The notes: generated by a model from the letters alone, not told the origin. A stretch of DNA of 64,000 nt from Rhizobium sp. NFR03 (GCF_900111275.1 NZ_FOGR01000006.1:160672-224671); one strand, 5' to 3'. Shown: positions 48,158-56,539, counted from the first letter of the stretch. A program made the numbers and translations.

Positions 48158-49384
48158 ATGGCTCAATCATTGAACAAACTGACCGCGCGGGGCGTCACCG
48201 CGTTACGCAAACCAGGTCGTTATAGCGACGGTGGGAACCTCTACCTTGTAGTCGAGGCGAGTGGCGCGAAACGTTGGGTCTTCCTGTACCGCGCAAAAGA
48301 CCGACAACGGGAGATGGGTTTAGGTGGCGTGAATTCCGTCACGCTCGCTCGCGCTCGAGAGCTTGCCAAGGCTGCGCGCGCGCAACTGCAAGATGGCGTA
48401 GACCCGATTGCCGCGAAAGCAGTCGTTGTGACGGATAAGCCGACGTTCGGAAATGTCGCCGACGACTTTGTGAACGACATGGCGCCAGAGTTCCGGAACG
48501 CAAAGCACCTCGCGCAGTGGAAGATGACGCTCACGAAGTATGCGAAGCCGATCCGCGAAAAGGCGGTAGACGAGGTGATGACAGCCGATATCGTCGATCT
48601 ACTGAAGCCGCTGTGGTCGGAGAAGCCGGAGACGGCATCTCGCCTTCGCGGCCGTATAGAGCGTGTCCTTGACGCAGCGAAGGCTAAGGGGCACCGTTCG
48701 GGAGAGAACCCAGCCTTGTGGCGCGGTCACCTCGACAAGCTCCTGCCGAAGCGCCAGAAACTTACGCGCGGCCATCACGCCGCCATGCCCTACGCCGACG
48801 TGCCCGCCTTTATCCAGCAACTGCGCGATCGGCCAGCGCTGTCGGCACGCACCCTTGAGTTCACGATCCTCACCGCCGCAAGATCTGGAGAGACCTATTT
48901 CGCCACGTGGAAGGAATTCGACCTGAAGGCCGCGGTATGGACCGTACCCAAGGAGCGGATGAAGGCGCAGCGCGAGCACCGGGTTCCGCTGGCACCTCAG
49001 GCCGTGCAGATCCTGAGGGATCTAACGGTGCTCGGCACCGATCCGGACGCCTTCGTATTCCCGGGCCAGAAAAAGGGTCGGCCGCTCTCTGGCCTCGCAA
49101 TGGAGATGACGTTACGGCGGATGAAGGTCGATGTGACGGTCCACGGCTTCCGTTCGTCGTTCCGCGATTGGTGTGGTGAAACGACAGAGTTCCCAAGGGA
49201 AGTGGCAGAGGCCGCCCTAGCTCACGTGGTCGGCGATCAGACGGAGCGCGCATATCGACGAGGTGATGCGCTGGAGAAGCGCCGTAAGCTCATGGTTGCC
49301 TGGGCAGACTATTGCGAGCCACCGCAGCGCATAGCAGCGGTAGCGGCGGCTGGCGCCACAGAAGAACCAAACATCTTCTCTTGA
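48158..49384 (+). CDS. P4-type tyrosine integrase
   Basis: Site-specific recombinase of 408 residues for integrating and excising the island. The N-terminal DUF4102-like part (SLNKLTARGVTALRKPGRYS, LYLVVEASGAKRWVFLYR) and SAM-like core-binding part precede the catalytic domain, with Arg in LTAARSGET, HGFRSSFRDW (His and Arg), and the ALAHVVGDQTERAYRRGD segment with His and the Tyr nucleophile. The start follows GCTGGGGTGATC; GCTGGGGT also occurs 12 bases earlier. A longer frame from 48128 is possible. Confidence 0.93.
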   Translation: MAQSLNKLTARGVTALRKPGRYSDGGNLYLVVEASGAKRWVFLYRAKDRQREMGLGGVNSVTLARARELAKAARAQLQDGVDPIAAKAVVVTDKPTFGNVADDFVNDMAPEFRNAKHLAQWKMTLTKYAKPIREKAVDEVMTADIVDLLKPLWSEKPETASRLRGRIERVLDAAKAKGHRSGENPALWRGHLDKLLPKRQKLTRGHHAAMPYADVPAFIQQLRDRPALSARTLEFTILTAARSGETYFATWKEFDLKAAVWTVPKERMKAQREHRVPLAPQAVQILRDLTVLGTDPDAFVFPGQKKGRPLSGLAMEMTLRRMKVDVTVHGFRSSFRDWCGETTEFPREVAEAALAHVVGDQTERAYRRGDALEKRRKLMVAWADYCEPPQRIAAVAAAGATEEPNIFS

Positions 49385-49395
49385 GGGAAACGACA

Positions 49396-49779
49396 ATGCG
49401 TTATGCCACGACCGCCGCCGTTCTATCCTTGCTGGTCCTTGCCGGGTGCCAGACGAGCGAAGACGACCAGGCTCACGCGAATGCTGTTCTCGATGCGAAG
49501 CTGAACGGCTACAGCGGCTCGACGATCGCCGAGTTCACAGCGCAGACCGGCATGCTGCCGGCCGACGCCTATCCCGTCTCCGGCGGCCGCGTCTTCGTCT
49601 TCCGCACCGCGCCGGTCTACATGACGCTGCCGGCTACGCAGGTCACGCCAGCGATCACCCGACCGGCGCAATGCCAACTGCTGGTGCAGGCGCAGCCGAC
49701 CGGCGCCGGTGGCACGGCGGACAGCTGGCGCATTGTCGGGACGCAGCGTTCCGGCGCGTGCAACAACCTGCAAAACTGA
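49396..49779 (+). CDS. Small lipoprotein
   Basis: A 127-residue protein with a lipobox LVLAGC (Cys18) after a short basic start (MRYATTAAVLS). The ribosome site GAGGGAAACGACA sits at the ATG, and the integrase stop is 11 bases upstream, so the two may be cotranscribed. The mature region holds a DAKLNGYSG segment and two late Cys (QCQLL and GACNN), perhaps a disulfide. The function is not recognised. Confidence 0.7.
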   Translation: MRYATTAAVLSLLVLAGCQTSEDDQAHANAVLDAKLNGYSGSTIAEFTAQTGMLPADAYPVSGGRVFVFRTAPVYMTLPATQVTPAITRPAQCQLLVQAQPTGAGGTADSWRIVGTQRSGACNNLQN

Positions 49780-49919
49780 AATCTACGGAATTCCCAGATT
49801 TAGGGCCGGATCACCACCAGGCACAAAATGTTGGAAAGGTGCCTATAAAGCTAGCGCCGAGGTTTATAGTTAATGCGCCATTTGGTATAAGGCTGCCGCG
49901 AGTCTTATAGGGAGCTATC

Positions 49920-51080
49920 ATGCGGAATTCTGAGTTCCTGTCTACCGAAGCCGGTTCGCTAGTTCCTACAATCGGCAACCAGCAGGCGTTTGTCCCGGCG
50001 CCCCTTCCTCCGCCGCTTGCGCTCGCCGATATCGCGACAACAGTGGGTGAGGCTCTGCAGAAACTCGGAGAGTTGAAAGGCGCCTGCCGAAGGCTGACGA
50101 ACCCATATATTTTAGTCCGCCCTCTTCAACGTAATGAAGCTCTTACTTCTTCCGCTATGGAGGGAACATTCACAACCGACAGTCATCTGCTGCTCGCCGA
50201 AGCAGGGCTCGAATTAGAAAGCGATGACTCTACCAAAGAAGTTGTCAATTATCTTAGCGCCCTCAACACATCGCTAGACCTTCTCCGAGAATTACCGATC
50301 TCGCATCGCGTAATAAAGAAGGCCCATGAAATCTTATTAAGTGGTCTCAGCTCTCAAAGAGGAGCTCAGAAAAGGCCGGGTGAGTATAAAAGGGATCAGA
50401 ACTGGATTGGCGGTCGAACCATAGATGCGGCTCGGTATATTCCGCCGCCGCCAGCAGAGACTCAAAAGTGCATGGACGACCTTGAACGGTATCTAAACCG
50501 TGAAACGGATTATTCCGCGTTCAATAAGCTGATCGATTTGGCGCTAGTCCATTATCAGATCGAAGCAATCCATCCGTTTGCTGATGGAAATGGCAGAGTA
50601 GGAAGGATGCTCATATCCTTGATGGCTGTGCATAATGGCCTTCTAGATATGCCAATACTTTACATAAGTCCCGCTATGGAGCATCATAAAGACGAGTATA
50701 TAGATAAAATGTACAACGTCTCAACTAAGGGTGACTGGACTGGATGGGTAAAATTTTTCACAGAACGAATTTGTGAAACGTGTACTAGTACGATTACCGC
50801 AATCGACAGAATAATAAGCTTGCAGGAAAATTTTCGGCTTCGCGCGACCACTGCATCTCGGTCGTCAAACCCGCTCACAATCATCGACTACCTATTCGAA
50901 CGCCCCGTAATTACTGTCACCGAAGCAGCTGATAAGCTTGGTGTGACATACGCCGCCGCTCGTTCTACGATCGATAAACTGATAGAAATCGGAATCGTCG
51001 TCGAACTCCCTGGCCTGTACCCGAAGGCCTATTACTCCCCAACTATTATGCAGGTTTCGCGACCGCAGCCGCTGACGTGA
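49920..51080 (+). CDS. Fic domain AMP-transferase
   Basis: Fic family protein of 386 residues, which typically transfers AMP to Tyr or Thr hydroxyls of a target protein. The core motif is HPFADGNGRVGR (about residues 222-233). The N-terminal region carries SSAMEG, matching the inhibitory [S/T]xxxE[G/N] motif, so activity is likely self-restrained. The C-terminal 70 residues form a winged-helix (LGVTYAAARSTIDKL). Its base composition is clearly AT-richer than the backbone genes, a sign of transfer. The target is unknown. Confidence 0.9.
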   Translation: MRNSEFLSTEAGSLVPTIGNQQAFVPAPLPPPLALADIATTVGEALQKLGELKGACRRLTNPYILVRPLQRNEALTSSAMEGTFTTDSHLLLAEAGLELESDDSTKEVVNYLSALNTSLDLLRELPISHRVIKKAHEILLSGLSSQRGAQKRPGEYKRDQNWIGGRTIDAARYIPPPPAETQKCMDDLERYLNRETDYSAFNKLIDLALVHYQIEAIHPFADGNGRVGRMLISLMAVHNGLLDMPILYISPAMEHHKDEYIDKMYNVSTKGDWTGWVKFFTERICETCTSTITAIDRIISLQENFRLRATTASRSSNPLTIIDYLFERPVITVTEAADKLGVTYAAARSTIDKLIEIGIVVELPGLYPKAYYSPTIMQVSRPQPLT

Positions 51081-51169
51081 CTTCAAACGCGGCCGCGGTA
51101 TGTTGGATGAAGAGAGCGCTTATCATCCTTCAGATGCAACGATCGACCCAACAAACGGGCCAAAAACCA

Positions 51170-51544
51170 TTAAGAAAACCACGGACTCAGATGCTGGTCG
51201 CTGAAACCGTCGTGAATGATCGCCTCCGGTTTCTGGCGCGTAGCCTGGGCCAGCACGTCGAGCACGGAGAAGGCAAGACGCATGATCGCGCTGCGGTCCT
51301 GCTGCGTCACATCGGCCTCCTGGGGGAGTTGCTCAAGGACGAAGCCGAGGCGGTTGGTCAGGTCGCAGATCTGGACCGCCGCTTCCTCGAGCGTTGTTGC
51401 CTTATGCTGAGAGAGCTCGGTGCGGAGTGCAGCAATTTGGTCGTCACGATCGTCGCGGCAGCCGGCCGCTTCGCCGATCTGGCGGGTGATATTCAAGATG
51501 ACGCTTTCGGCGGCTTCGCCAGCGGCGTTGATGTTGTTCGACAT
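51170..51544 (-). CDS. Hypothetical helical protein divergent from XRE regulator
   Basis: A 124-residue protein rich in Ala, Glu and Gln, with likely coiled-coil helices (about 30-75) and no signal peptide. AGGAGCGCCTC precedes the ATG. It shares the region 51545-51649, with four repeated operators, with the divergent XRE gene, so it is probably repressed by that regulator. The function is not recognised. Confidence 0.6.
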   Translation of the reverse strand: MSNNINAAGEAAESVILNITRQIGEAAGCRDDRDDQIAALRTELSQHKATTLEEAAVQICDLTNRLGFVLEQLPQEADVTQQDRSAIMRLAFSVLDVLAQATRQKPEAIIHDGFSDQHLSPWFS

Positions 51545-51560
51545 GAGGCGCTCCTGTAGT

Positions 51561-51639
51561 AACGATTAACGTTAATAGAAACGATAATCGTTATACATGG
51601 ACCTGTCAAACGATAATCGTTATGGTAACGAAAATCGTT
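51561..51639. promoter_or_regulatory. Four-copy operator array
   Basis: Exact palindromic copies of AACGATAATCGTT (central A) at 51580-51592 and 51609-51621, flanked by two imperfect copies, AACGATTAACGTT at 51561-51573 and AACGAAAATCGTT at 51627-51639. Start-to-start spacings are 19, 29 and 18 bases. The array lies between two divergent starts, so autoregulation by the XRE protein is the best reading. Confidence 0.85.
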
Positions 51640-51649
51640 GGAGGACAGA

Positions 51650-51886
51650 ATGCTCACGCCAGAACAATGCCGCGCCGGTCGCGCGCTCATCGATATGTCA
51701 CAGAACGAACTCGCCGCAGCGGCGGGTGTCGGTAACTCCACCGTGCGAAACTTCGAAGCCGGCCGCTCTGTGCCGGTCAATAATAACCTTCAAGCGATCG
51801 AGGGAGCGTTGGCTTCTGCGGGCGTGATATTCATACCGGAGAATGGAGAGGGAGCCGGCGTGAGGCTGGCCAAGCCAAGGGCGTAA
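51650..51886 (+). CDS. Small XRE-family HTH regulator
   Basis: A 78-residue DNA-binding protein. The HTH spans nearly the whole chain ([20 protein letters not shown], residues 15-34 roughly) and ends in [16 protein letters not shown], typical of rhizobial mini-repressors. GGAGGACAGA precedes the ATG at 51650. It is divergent from the 124-residue gene across the four-operator array, and that arrangement implies binding there. Confidence 0.85.
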   Translation: MLTPEQCRAGRALIDMSQNELAAAAGVGNSTVRNFEAGRSVPVNNNLQAIEGALASAGVIFIPENGEGAGVRLAKPRA

Positions 51887-51924
51887 GCTACTTCAGCACC
51901 GGCGGGCCGCGCCAATCGCCTCAA

Positions 51925-52503
51925 TCAGCAGCCGTCGTAGTTCTTCCGACCGCTCGCTGTAAGCGTATAGGTGCCGCCTCTTGGACCGGTAAAGCATTGC
52001 TCGGACGCCATCACCCGAGCAGCGGGCGGCTTGGACACGACAGCCGGCCTGAACGTCTTGGCCGCAGCATTGCGCACGAGCGCCGTTCCGAATTCGCAAA
52101 CGTAGCCGTCGCCGTCTCTGTCCAATCCGTGTGGATCCGCGGACGGCCCGCCTTGCGAAAGGAAGAACTTCTGAGCTTGGGCGCTCGAGGCGAAGTCAGA
52201 GCAATCCTTGTCAGCAACCGAGGACTTCCTGCGCTGGTAACTCGCAACTCCGACACCGACGCTCGTGCGCCTTCCGAGATACTCGTTGCCTGAAGAAGTT
52301 TGCCCGCGGGAGGCAAGCTCAGCTTCGATCAGCATGATTTCGCGTGGAGACGCAGCCACGGTCAATTCGGACCACAGTTGCTCAGAGGATCGGGAATCTA
52401 CGCCACTCGCTATAGGGGTGACCACCGGTGGGGGCGAAGCACATGCCGTCACGGCTACAGCCACGAGAAGTACGATGGAAAGCCGGCAGCAGTTTGCGAT
52501 CAT
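51925..52503 (-). CDS. Excalibur-domain lipoprotein
   Basis: Secreted protein of 192 residues. The signal ends in a lipobox-like VTAC (Cys20). The central Excalibur domain shows KDCSDFASSAQAQKFF and the calcium-binding-type DPHGLDRDGDGYVCEFG. The C-terminal 25 residues (CFTGPRGGTYTLTASGRKNY onward) form a separate two-Cys motif. GGAGGACAAA precedes the ATG at 52503. Excalibur domains occur in extracellular nuclease-like and cell-wall proteins, but no nuclease core is visible here. Confidence 0.8.
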   Translation of the reverse strand: MIANCCRLSIVLLVAVAVTACASPPPVVTPIASGVDSRSSEQLWSELTVAASPREIMLIEAELASRGQTSSGNEYLGRRTSVGVGVASYQRRKSSVADKDCSDFASSAQAQKFFLSQGGPSADPHGLDRDGDGYVCEFGTALVRNAAAKTFRPAVVSKPPAARVMASEQCFTGPRGGTYTLTASGRKNYDGC

Positions 52504-52632
52504 TTTGTCCTCCGTCAGCCAAAACTGACAGAACATCAAAACAAGTCAACCTCCCGTCTGCGTTGACGTTGCGTTACAGTTGCGCAACCTCGAATCTATG
52601 CCATGCTTACGAAGTCGAATCGGAGCCTGATC

Positions 52633-53955
52633 ATGGACTGTCGAATATTGCGCCAAATTACGCTGAAAGCTGATGGTCATTTGGCTTGCGACGATAGCGC
52701 TGGCTACGGCATCGACCTCGGCCTCGTTCGGGCCGGCGGCAAGTGGAAACTGCGTGATATCCTGGATGGCCCGATCTACTCGCATGTGCGCTCGTCGTTT
52801 CAGCAGGGCCGGCCGCCTTGGCCTACCGTGTGTCAGGGCTGCGATTTGCTTGCCCTTGGCGCCGCTCCGAACGACATCCTTTCGCATAGCTTTGACCTCT
52901 TAGTCGAACCGACGTTGGCGTGCGAACTGTCTTGCGCGTGCTGCATCCGCAAGAGCATTATCGGAAAGGGCCGCACGGAAGACGGTCTAGACGTCGAGGT
53001 CTTCCGTCGGTTTATCAAGTCGGCAGCGCTCGAGAAGTACCGCATGAACCAGGTCCACTATATCGGCTGGGGCGAGCCACTGCTTCATCCCCGCTTCCGT
53101 GAACTCGTCGACATAGCTTACGAAAGCTTCCCCACCACGATCCAGATGGCCACCACAACGGGCAACGTAGATTTCCGAACATCCGTCGGCGACGGTCGGT
53201 TCGACCACATCGTCTTGTCGTGTGATGGCACCACGCCAGAATCATACGAACGGTATCGCAAAGGCGGCAATTTCGATGTGGCAATGAAGTTTGCCGCCGA
53301 CGCAAAGACGTATGGCCATCGAGATCTACGGATCGAATGGAAATATATCCTCTTCGATTTCAATGACAGTGACGAAGAGATCCTGCACGCGCAGAGAATG
53401 GCGGACCAGGCAGGCGTCGACAAACTCCTGTTCATCCTGACAAACTCGAAATGGAAATCAGAGAGGTTCATGGGACAAAAGGCCTCATCGTTCCCGCTGA
53501 TTTCTCCGATTGCCACGATCACACCCGCTGCGGCAATGAGCGCCTTCGTTGCCGAAGGCAGTCTCTCCGGCGTGCAAACGGGCGCGCACGGTTACATCGA
53601 TCGAATTGGCGTGTCTTCGGGCCAATTCCTCTTGGTGGAGGGCTGGGCGCTCGGCCCTGGCGATACCTACGCAGACAAGATCCAGCTTTGGATTGACGGA
53701 CATCTGCGAGCGCAGAGTTTGCCAAACCTGCCGCGACAAGATGTTGCCGCAGCGCGCCCGGCGGCGGTTGGCCCCCACTGCGGGTTTCAATTCAACATCC
53801 CGTCGCCGGCCGGCCGGCTGCCGGACAGCATTGAGGTCCGCGTTCTGTCTCGAGACCATGCGGCCAGCATGGGCGGAGAACTCAATTGGTTAAAAGTCGG
53901 CTCGATGCTCGACGTCCGCAAGGATCTGCGCGTGGCGGTGCTTGAGAGCGCTTAG
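52633..53955 (+). CDS. Radical SAM protein with C-terminal beta domain
   Basis: A 440-residue protein. The Fe-S binding CxxxCxxC motif is CELSCACC (about residue 97), with the GWGEPLLHP motif that follows in SPASM-like radical SAM enzymes. An earlier CQGC (near residue 68) may give auxiliary ligands. After about residue 310 an extra domain (GYIDRIG, then VEGWALGPGDTYADKIQLWI, DGHLRA, and CGFQFN) looks like the beta-sandwich attached to rhizobial glycosyltransferases. GGAGCC lies 7 bases before the ATG; the frame to 52603 is rejected. The substrate, perhaps a peptide or sugar, is unknown. Confidence 0.75.
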   Translation: MDCRILRQITLKADGHLACDDSAGYGIDLGLVRAGGKWKLRDILDGPIYSHVRSSFQQGRPPWPTVCQGCDLLALGAAPNDILSHSFDLLVEPTLACELSCACCIRKSIIGKGRTEDGLDVEVFRRFIKSAALEKYRMNQVHYIGWGEPLLHPRFRELVDIAYESFPTTIQMATTTGNVDFRTSVGDGRFDHIVLSCDGTTPESYERYRKGGNFDVAMKFAADAKTYGHRDLRIEWKYILFDFNDSDEEILHAQRMADQAGVDKLLFILTNSKWKSERFMGQKASSFPLISPIATITPAAAMSAFVAEGSLSGVQTGAHGYIDRIGVSSGQFLLVEGWALGPGDTYADKIQLWIDGHLRAQSLPNLPRQDVAAARPAAVGPHCGFQFNIPSPAGRLPDSIEVRVLSRDHAASMGGELNWLKVGSMLDVRKDLRVAVLESA

Positions 53956-54211
53956 CTCCCTTTCACCAAACAGCCGTACATTAGATGCAAGCCGTCGCAT
54001 CCCACTGCAGCAGTTTGCGCGCGGGTTCTATTCCGTCGATCGGCATGCCGTAGCCCGTGTTGACGGGTCGGCGCGGCTCCGCTTGGTGGAATATGCGGTG
54101 ATGCTGTGCCTAGCTACAGCGCAGTTTTTCGTTGTCATGCCCCCGGCACGCTTTTGAATTAGCCCTCAGCCTGTTCCGCACAGAGGTCCTACGATGGGTT
54201 GACACAGAGAA

Positions 54212-54352
54212 GTGGAGAGGAGTGAGGCCGGACTGATTGCAGACAGCCACGCAGGCGTGGTCGCTTGGAACCGGGACGCCGACCCTGACCTCGGTGAGTA
54301 CGGGCCGCCAACCATCCTGTTTCAGGCTGGTGAAATCCCTGATTTGAAATAG
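54212..54352 (+). CDS. Short possible gene or remnant
   Basis: A GTG-started frame of 46 codons (start segment VERSEAGLIADSHAG, ending LFQAGEIPDLK), bounded upstream by an in-frame TGA. No good ribosome site is visible. The well-balanced residues suggest a phage-type small protein or a 3' remnant rather than chance. The rest of 53956-54381 shows no other gene. Confidence 0.35.
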   Translation: MERSEAGLIADSHAGVVAWNRDADPDLGEYGPPTILFQAGEIPDLK

Positions 54353-54381
54353 GTAGGTTAGGTCAGATCAGGGAGAATAAA

Positions 54382-54645
54382 ATGTCTGAAGGATCATTTA
54401 TCGTGACCGCTAAAGTCCTCCATCGGGTTGAAGACGGCACCAGCCATTTGGACGGCTCGACCGTCTATAGGTCCCACACCACGTATGAGACCTGGAACTA
54501 TCCAGCAGAAACAACGATCGGTGAGGTGATGAACACCGTTTCTCGTGCCGGTGATATCATTTCGATTGCCGTGACCGAAGACAGGGTTTCCCACCGGCTT
54601 GCCAATCAAAAATTAGCAGGGAATTATCCGAGCTCCGAAGGCTGA
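54382..54645 (+). CDS. Small hypothetical protein
   Basis: An 87-residue protein beginning MSEGSFIVTAKVLHRVEDG, with mixed beta and helix character and no membrane segment. The ribosome site CAGGGAGAATAAA precedes the ATG. It is followed by a strong hairpin terminator, so it is a separate transcription unit within the island. No family is recognised. Confidence 0.6.
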   Translation: MSEGSFIVTAKVLHRVEDGTSHLDGSTVYRSHTTYETWNYPAETTIGEVMNTVSRAGDIISIAVTEDRVSHRLANQKLAGNYPSSEG

Positions 54646-54655
54646 TACGAAACAA

Positions 54656-54682
54656 TAGCCCGCGGCACCGAGCCGCGGGCTA
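54656..54682 (+). terminator. Strong terminator
   Basis: Stem TAGCCCGCGGC (54656-54666) and GCCGCGGGCTA (54672-54682), five-base loop, then TTTTG. It separates the 87-residue gene from the HEPN-like gene. A degenerate copy occurs near 55390-55416. Confidence 0.9.
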
Positions 54683-54723
54683 TTTTGATCCCGGGAGGAT
54701 TTTCGGAGACAGGAAGTGATGCA

Positions 54724-55275
54724 GTGACATCGACGGATAGTTGGCATGCTGAGCAAGACATGGATCTATTGGCTGAAATCGGGAAAGTGACTGTTCGTTG
54801 GGCAGCCCTAGATCTATTGCTTTTCCAGATCCTAACCTGCGTTTTGGAGAATGCTGAGGCAGCACACAAGATCATTTTCAATCTGCAAGGTGCAGGTCTT
54901 CAGCGCCTTGCGGCCTTTAACGATACGATTGGGGCATCGGCTCTCAGTCTCGAAGAGCGGAGCGCACTGCTAGATATCACTCGACGCTGCAAAGATATGA
55001 TTGGGGAGAGGAACGACATCGTGCATTCGCCGATGGCGACGCACTTCGTCATCTCGGCTGACTTCGTGCGGCAGACCACGGTACGAATGAGGAAAGACGG
55101 AAGGACCAGCACAGTTACTGTCGCTGACATAAAAAAGCACACCACGAAGATCGGATTGATCCTGCACGAGATCGAGCAGATCGCCCACCGCTTGATGCTA
55201 GAGAAGCTTTCGGACTGTGAGTATGAGGCTGACTGGGACGACCCGACTGGGCAAGACCGTGACATCGCTATGTAA
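54724..55275 (+). CDS. HEPN-like helical protein
   Basis: All-helical protein of about 183 residues from a GTG at 54724 with AGGAAG upstream; a TTG at 54685 would give 196. The RxxxxH signature of HEPN domains is in GERNDIVHSPM (Arg96, His101). A helix before it is rich in Leu (ALDLLLFQILTCVLENA). HEPN domains often act as RNases or partners in toxin and defence systems, but the motif alone does not prove activity. No minimal nucleotidyltransferase partner is adjacent. Confidence 0.55.
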   Translation: MTSTDSWHAEQDMDLLAEIGKVTVRWAALDLLLFQILTCVLENAEAAHKIIFNLQGAGLQRLAAFNDTIGASALSLEERSALLDITRRCKDMIGERNDIVHSPMATHFVISADFVRQTTVRMRKDGRTSTVTVADIKKHTTKIGLILHEIEQIAHRLMLEKLSDCEYEADWDDPTGQDRDIAM

Positions 55276-55697
55276 GTTAGCCGCTCCCAACCCGCCGCGT
55301 GCACCCAAGAGTAAATGCTGGCAGGATGGTGGCCGACCGGTTCAACGGCCAGCAGTACTGCGGGGAAATCTAAGCAGACCTGAAAAGCAGTTGCCCGCAG
55401 CTTGACGCCGCGGGCTCTGTGATCTTGGGAGGATCTGAGGAGACTGTAACCGGGAAACGGTGCAGCCAGTCTCCGAAGCGTCATTATGCACGACGGGCTG
55501 GATTGAGGCTACCCGTGAACCAATTCGCCTAGCCAGGGCTCTATGGGTAGGTGCTGCAGGTTGTTTTCCCCAAGCTATCCAATTTTCTAATCTGGAGTGA
55601 GGGAATTCGGGCGAAACTCAAATTAACAAATAATTAATAATTCTTTAATGGACTTTTAACCCGAACCTATCATATTGACAGTCGGGAACCTATCGAT
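55276..55697 (+). repeat. Gene-free stretch with a degenerate hairpin-RBS copy
   Basis: No gene is supported in 422 bases. At 55406-55445 the block GCCGCGGGCT, GATC, GGGAGGAT, GAGAC repeats, with changes, the block at 54672-54710 that starts the HEPN-like gene. The copy suggests a partial duplication followed by decay. The right end (about 55600-55660) is AT-rich, with TTAACAAATAATTAATAATT, and is a likely promoter for the toxin pair. Confidence 0.45.
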
Positions 55698-55704
55698 ATG
55701 ATAG
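55667..55704. promoter_or_regulatory. Twin operator of the toxin-antitoxin pair
   Basis: The blocks GAACCTATCATATTGACAGTCG and GAACCTATCGATATGATAGTCG lie 22 to 24 bases apart, each an imperfect or perfect CTATC-N5-GATAG inverted repeat (55667-55681 imperfect, 55690-55704 perfect). The second overlaps the first ATG of the toxin gene. This suits autorepression by the HTH antitoxin. Confidence 0.7.
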
Positions 55705-56048
55705 TCGTTATGAAGACAAGCGACCCGAACAGTTCAATAGCTCAATTCCGCCTGACCTCTCGGTTAGCTGAGGAGCGGATTCACGCGGCAGCCAAACAGT
55801 CAGGGAATGTGATCTTCGGTGATCACGCTCTTGACCGGATGGAAGAGCGCGGCATTCCGGATGTTCAAGTACTCGACATCCTTCGAACTGGTTACGTCGC
55901 ATCTAACCCGGAAAGGACTGAACATGATGAGTGGAAATGCAAGGTCTCTAAGGAAATACGAGGGCGCCGCCAAGCTGGCGTCCTAACGATTATCCTCAAT
56001 AATGGAAGACTGTTTGTGAAGACAGTCGAGTGGGAAGACCTGAGATGA
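55698..56048 (+). CDS. DUF4258-family putative toxin
   Basis: A 116-residue protein with the family pattern GDHALDRMEERGIPDVQVLDIL and a C-terminal strand set (GVLTIILNNGRLFVKTVEW). DUF4258 proteins are RelE/MqsR-related and often paired with HTH antitoxins. Two ATGs are possible: 55698, which lies inside the operator, and 55710, giving 112 residues; neither has a clear ribosome site, so translation may start near the transcript's 5' end. The stop overlaps the antitoxin start. Confidence 0.8.
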   Translation: MIVVMKTSDPNSSIAQFRLTSRLAEERIHAAAKQSGNVIFGDHALDRMEERGIPDVQVLDILRTGYVASNPERTEHDEWKCKVSKEIRGRRQAGVLTIILNNGRLFVKTVEWEDLR

Positions 56049-56533
56049 ACAACAACACCCCTATATGGAAACACAGTGGAGAGAAGAGCCAAGACATCAT
56101 AAAGTACAGCGGTTGCGGATTAGATGACATATATCTGGCTAGCGGCTACGAAAAGGTTGTAACCCCTTATGGATCTGGCATATCCGTTAAAAACCTAGAA
56201 AATCTCCACAAGCAAATTGGTCTTCATCTGACGAAGTATAGGAAAGCGCTATCTGGTAAAGAGATACGTTTTCTAAGACATCAGATGGATTTGACACAAT
56301 CTGAACTGGCACGTTTTTTTGGATGCAACGTACAACAAGTTGCGCGTTACGAGAAGGATTCGAATAAGCTCACCGGCCCAGCAGACCGGTTGCTGCGGCT
56401 CCTTTTTGAAGAGCACATCAGGGAAACGGGGTCTGTACGGGAATTGTTAGAGTCGATTGACTCTATGGACGACGTTTCGGGCGATCAAATCGTTTTTGAA
56501 GACGTGAACGGCGAATGGCGGCATGCTTGTTAA
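56045..56533 (+). CDS. MqsA-like HTH antitoxin
   Basis: A 162-residue regulator. The N-terminal part has the YSGCGLDDIYLASGYEKV signature of DUF4258-linked antitoxins, and the C-terminal part an XRE HTH (LRHQMDLTQSELARFFGCNV). The gene is AT-rich for this window. The ATGA overlap with the toxin gene and the operators upstream fit a toxin-first, autoregulated operon like mqsRA. A hairpin follows its stop. Confidence 0.82.
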   Translation: MNNNTPIWKHSGEKSQDIIKYSGCGLDDIYLASGYEKVVTPYGSGISVKNLENLHKQIGLHLTKYRKALSGKEIRFLRHQMDLTQSELARFFGCNVQQVARYEKDSNKLTGPADRLLRLLFEEHIRETGSVRELLESIDSMDDVSGDQIVFEDVNGEWRHAC

Positions 56534-56539
56534 TTGCGT

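Noticed and set aside
53942..54157. Plus-strand 71-codon frame after the radical SAM gene
   Set aside because: No ribosome site, it overlaps the previous gene, and its residues look like random translation.
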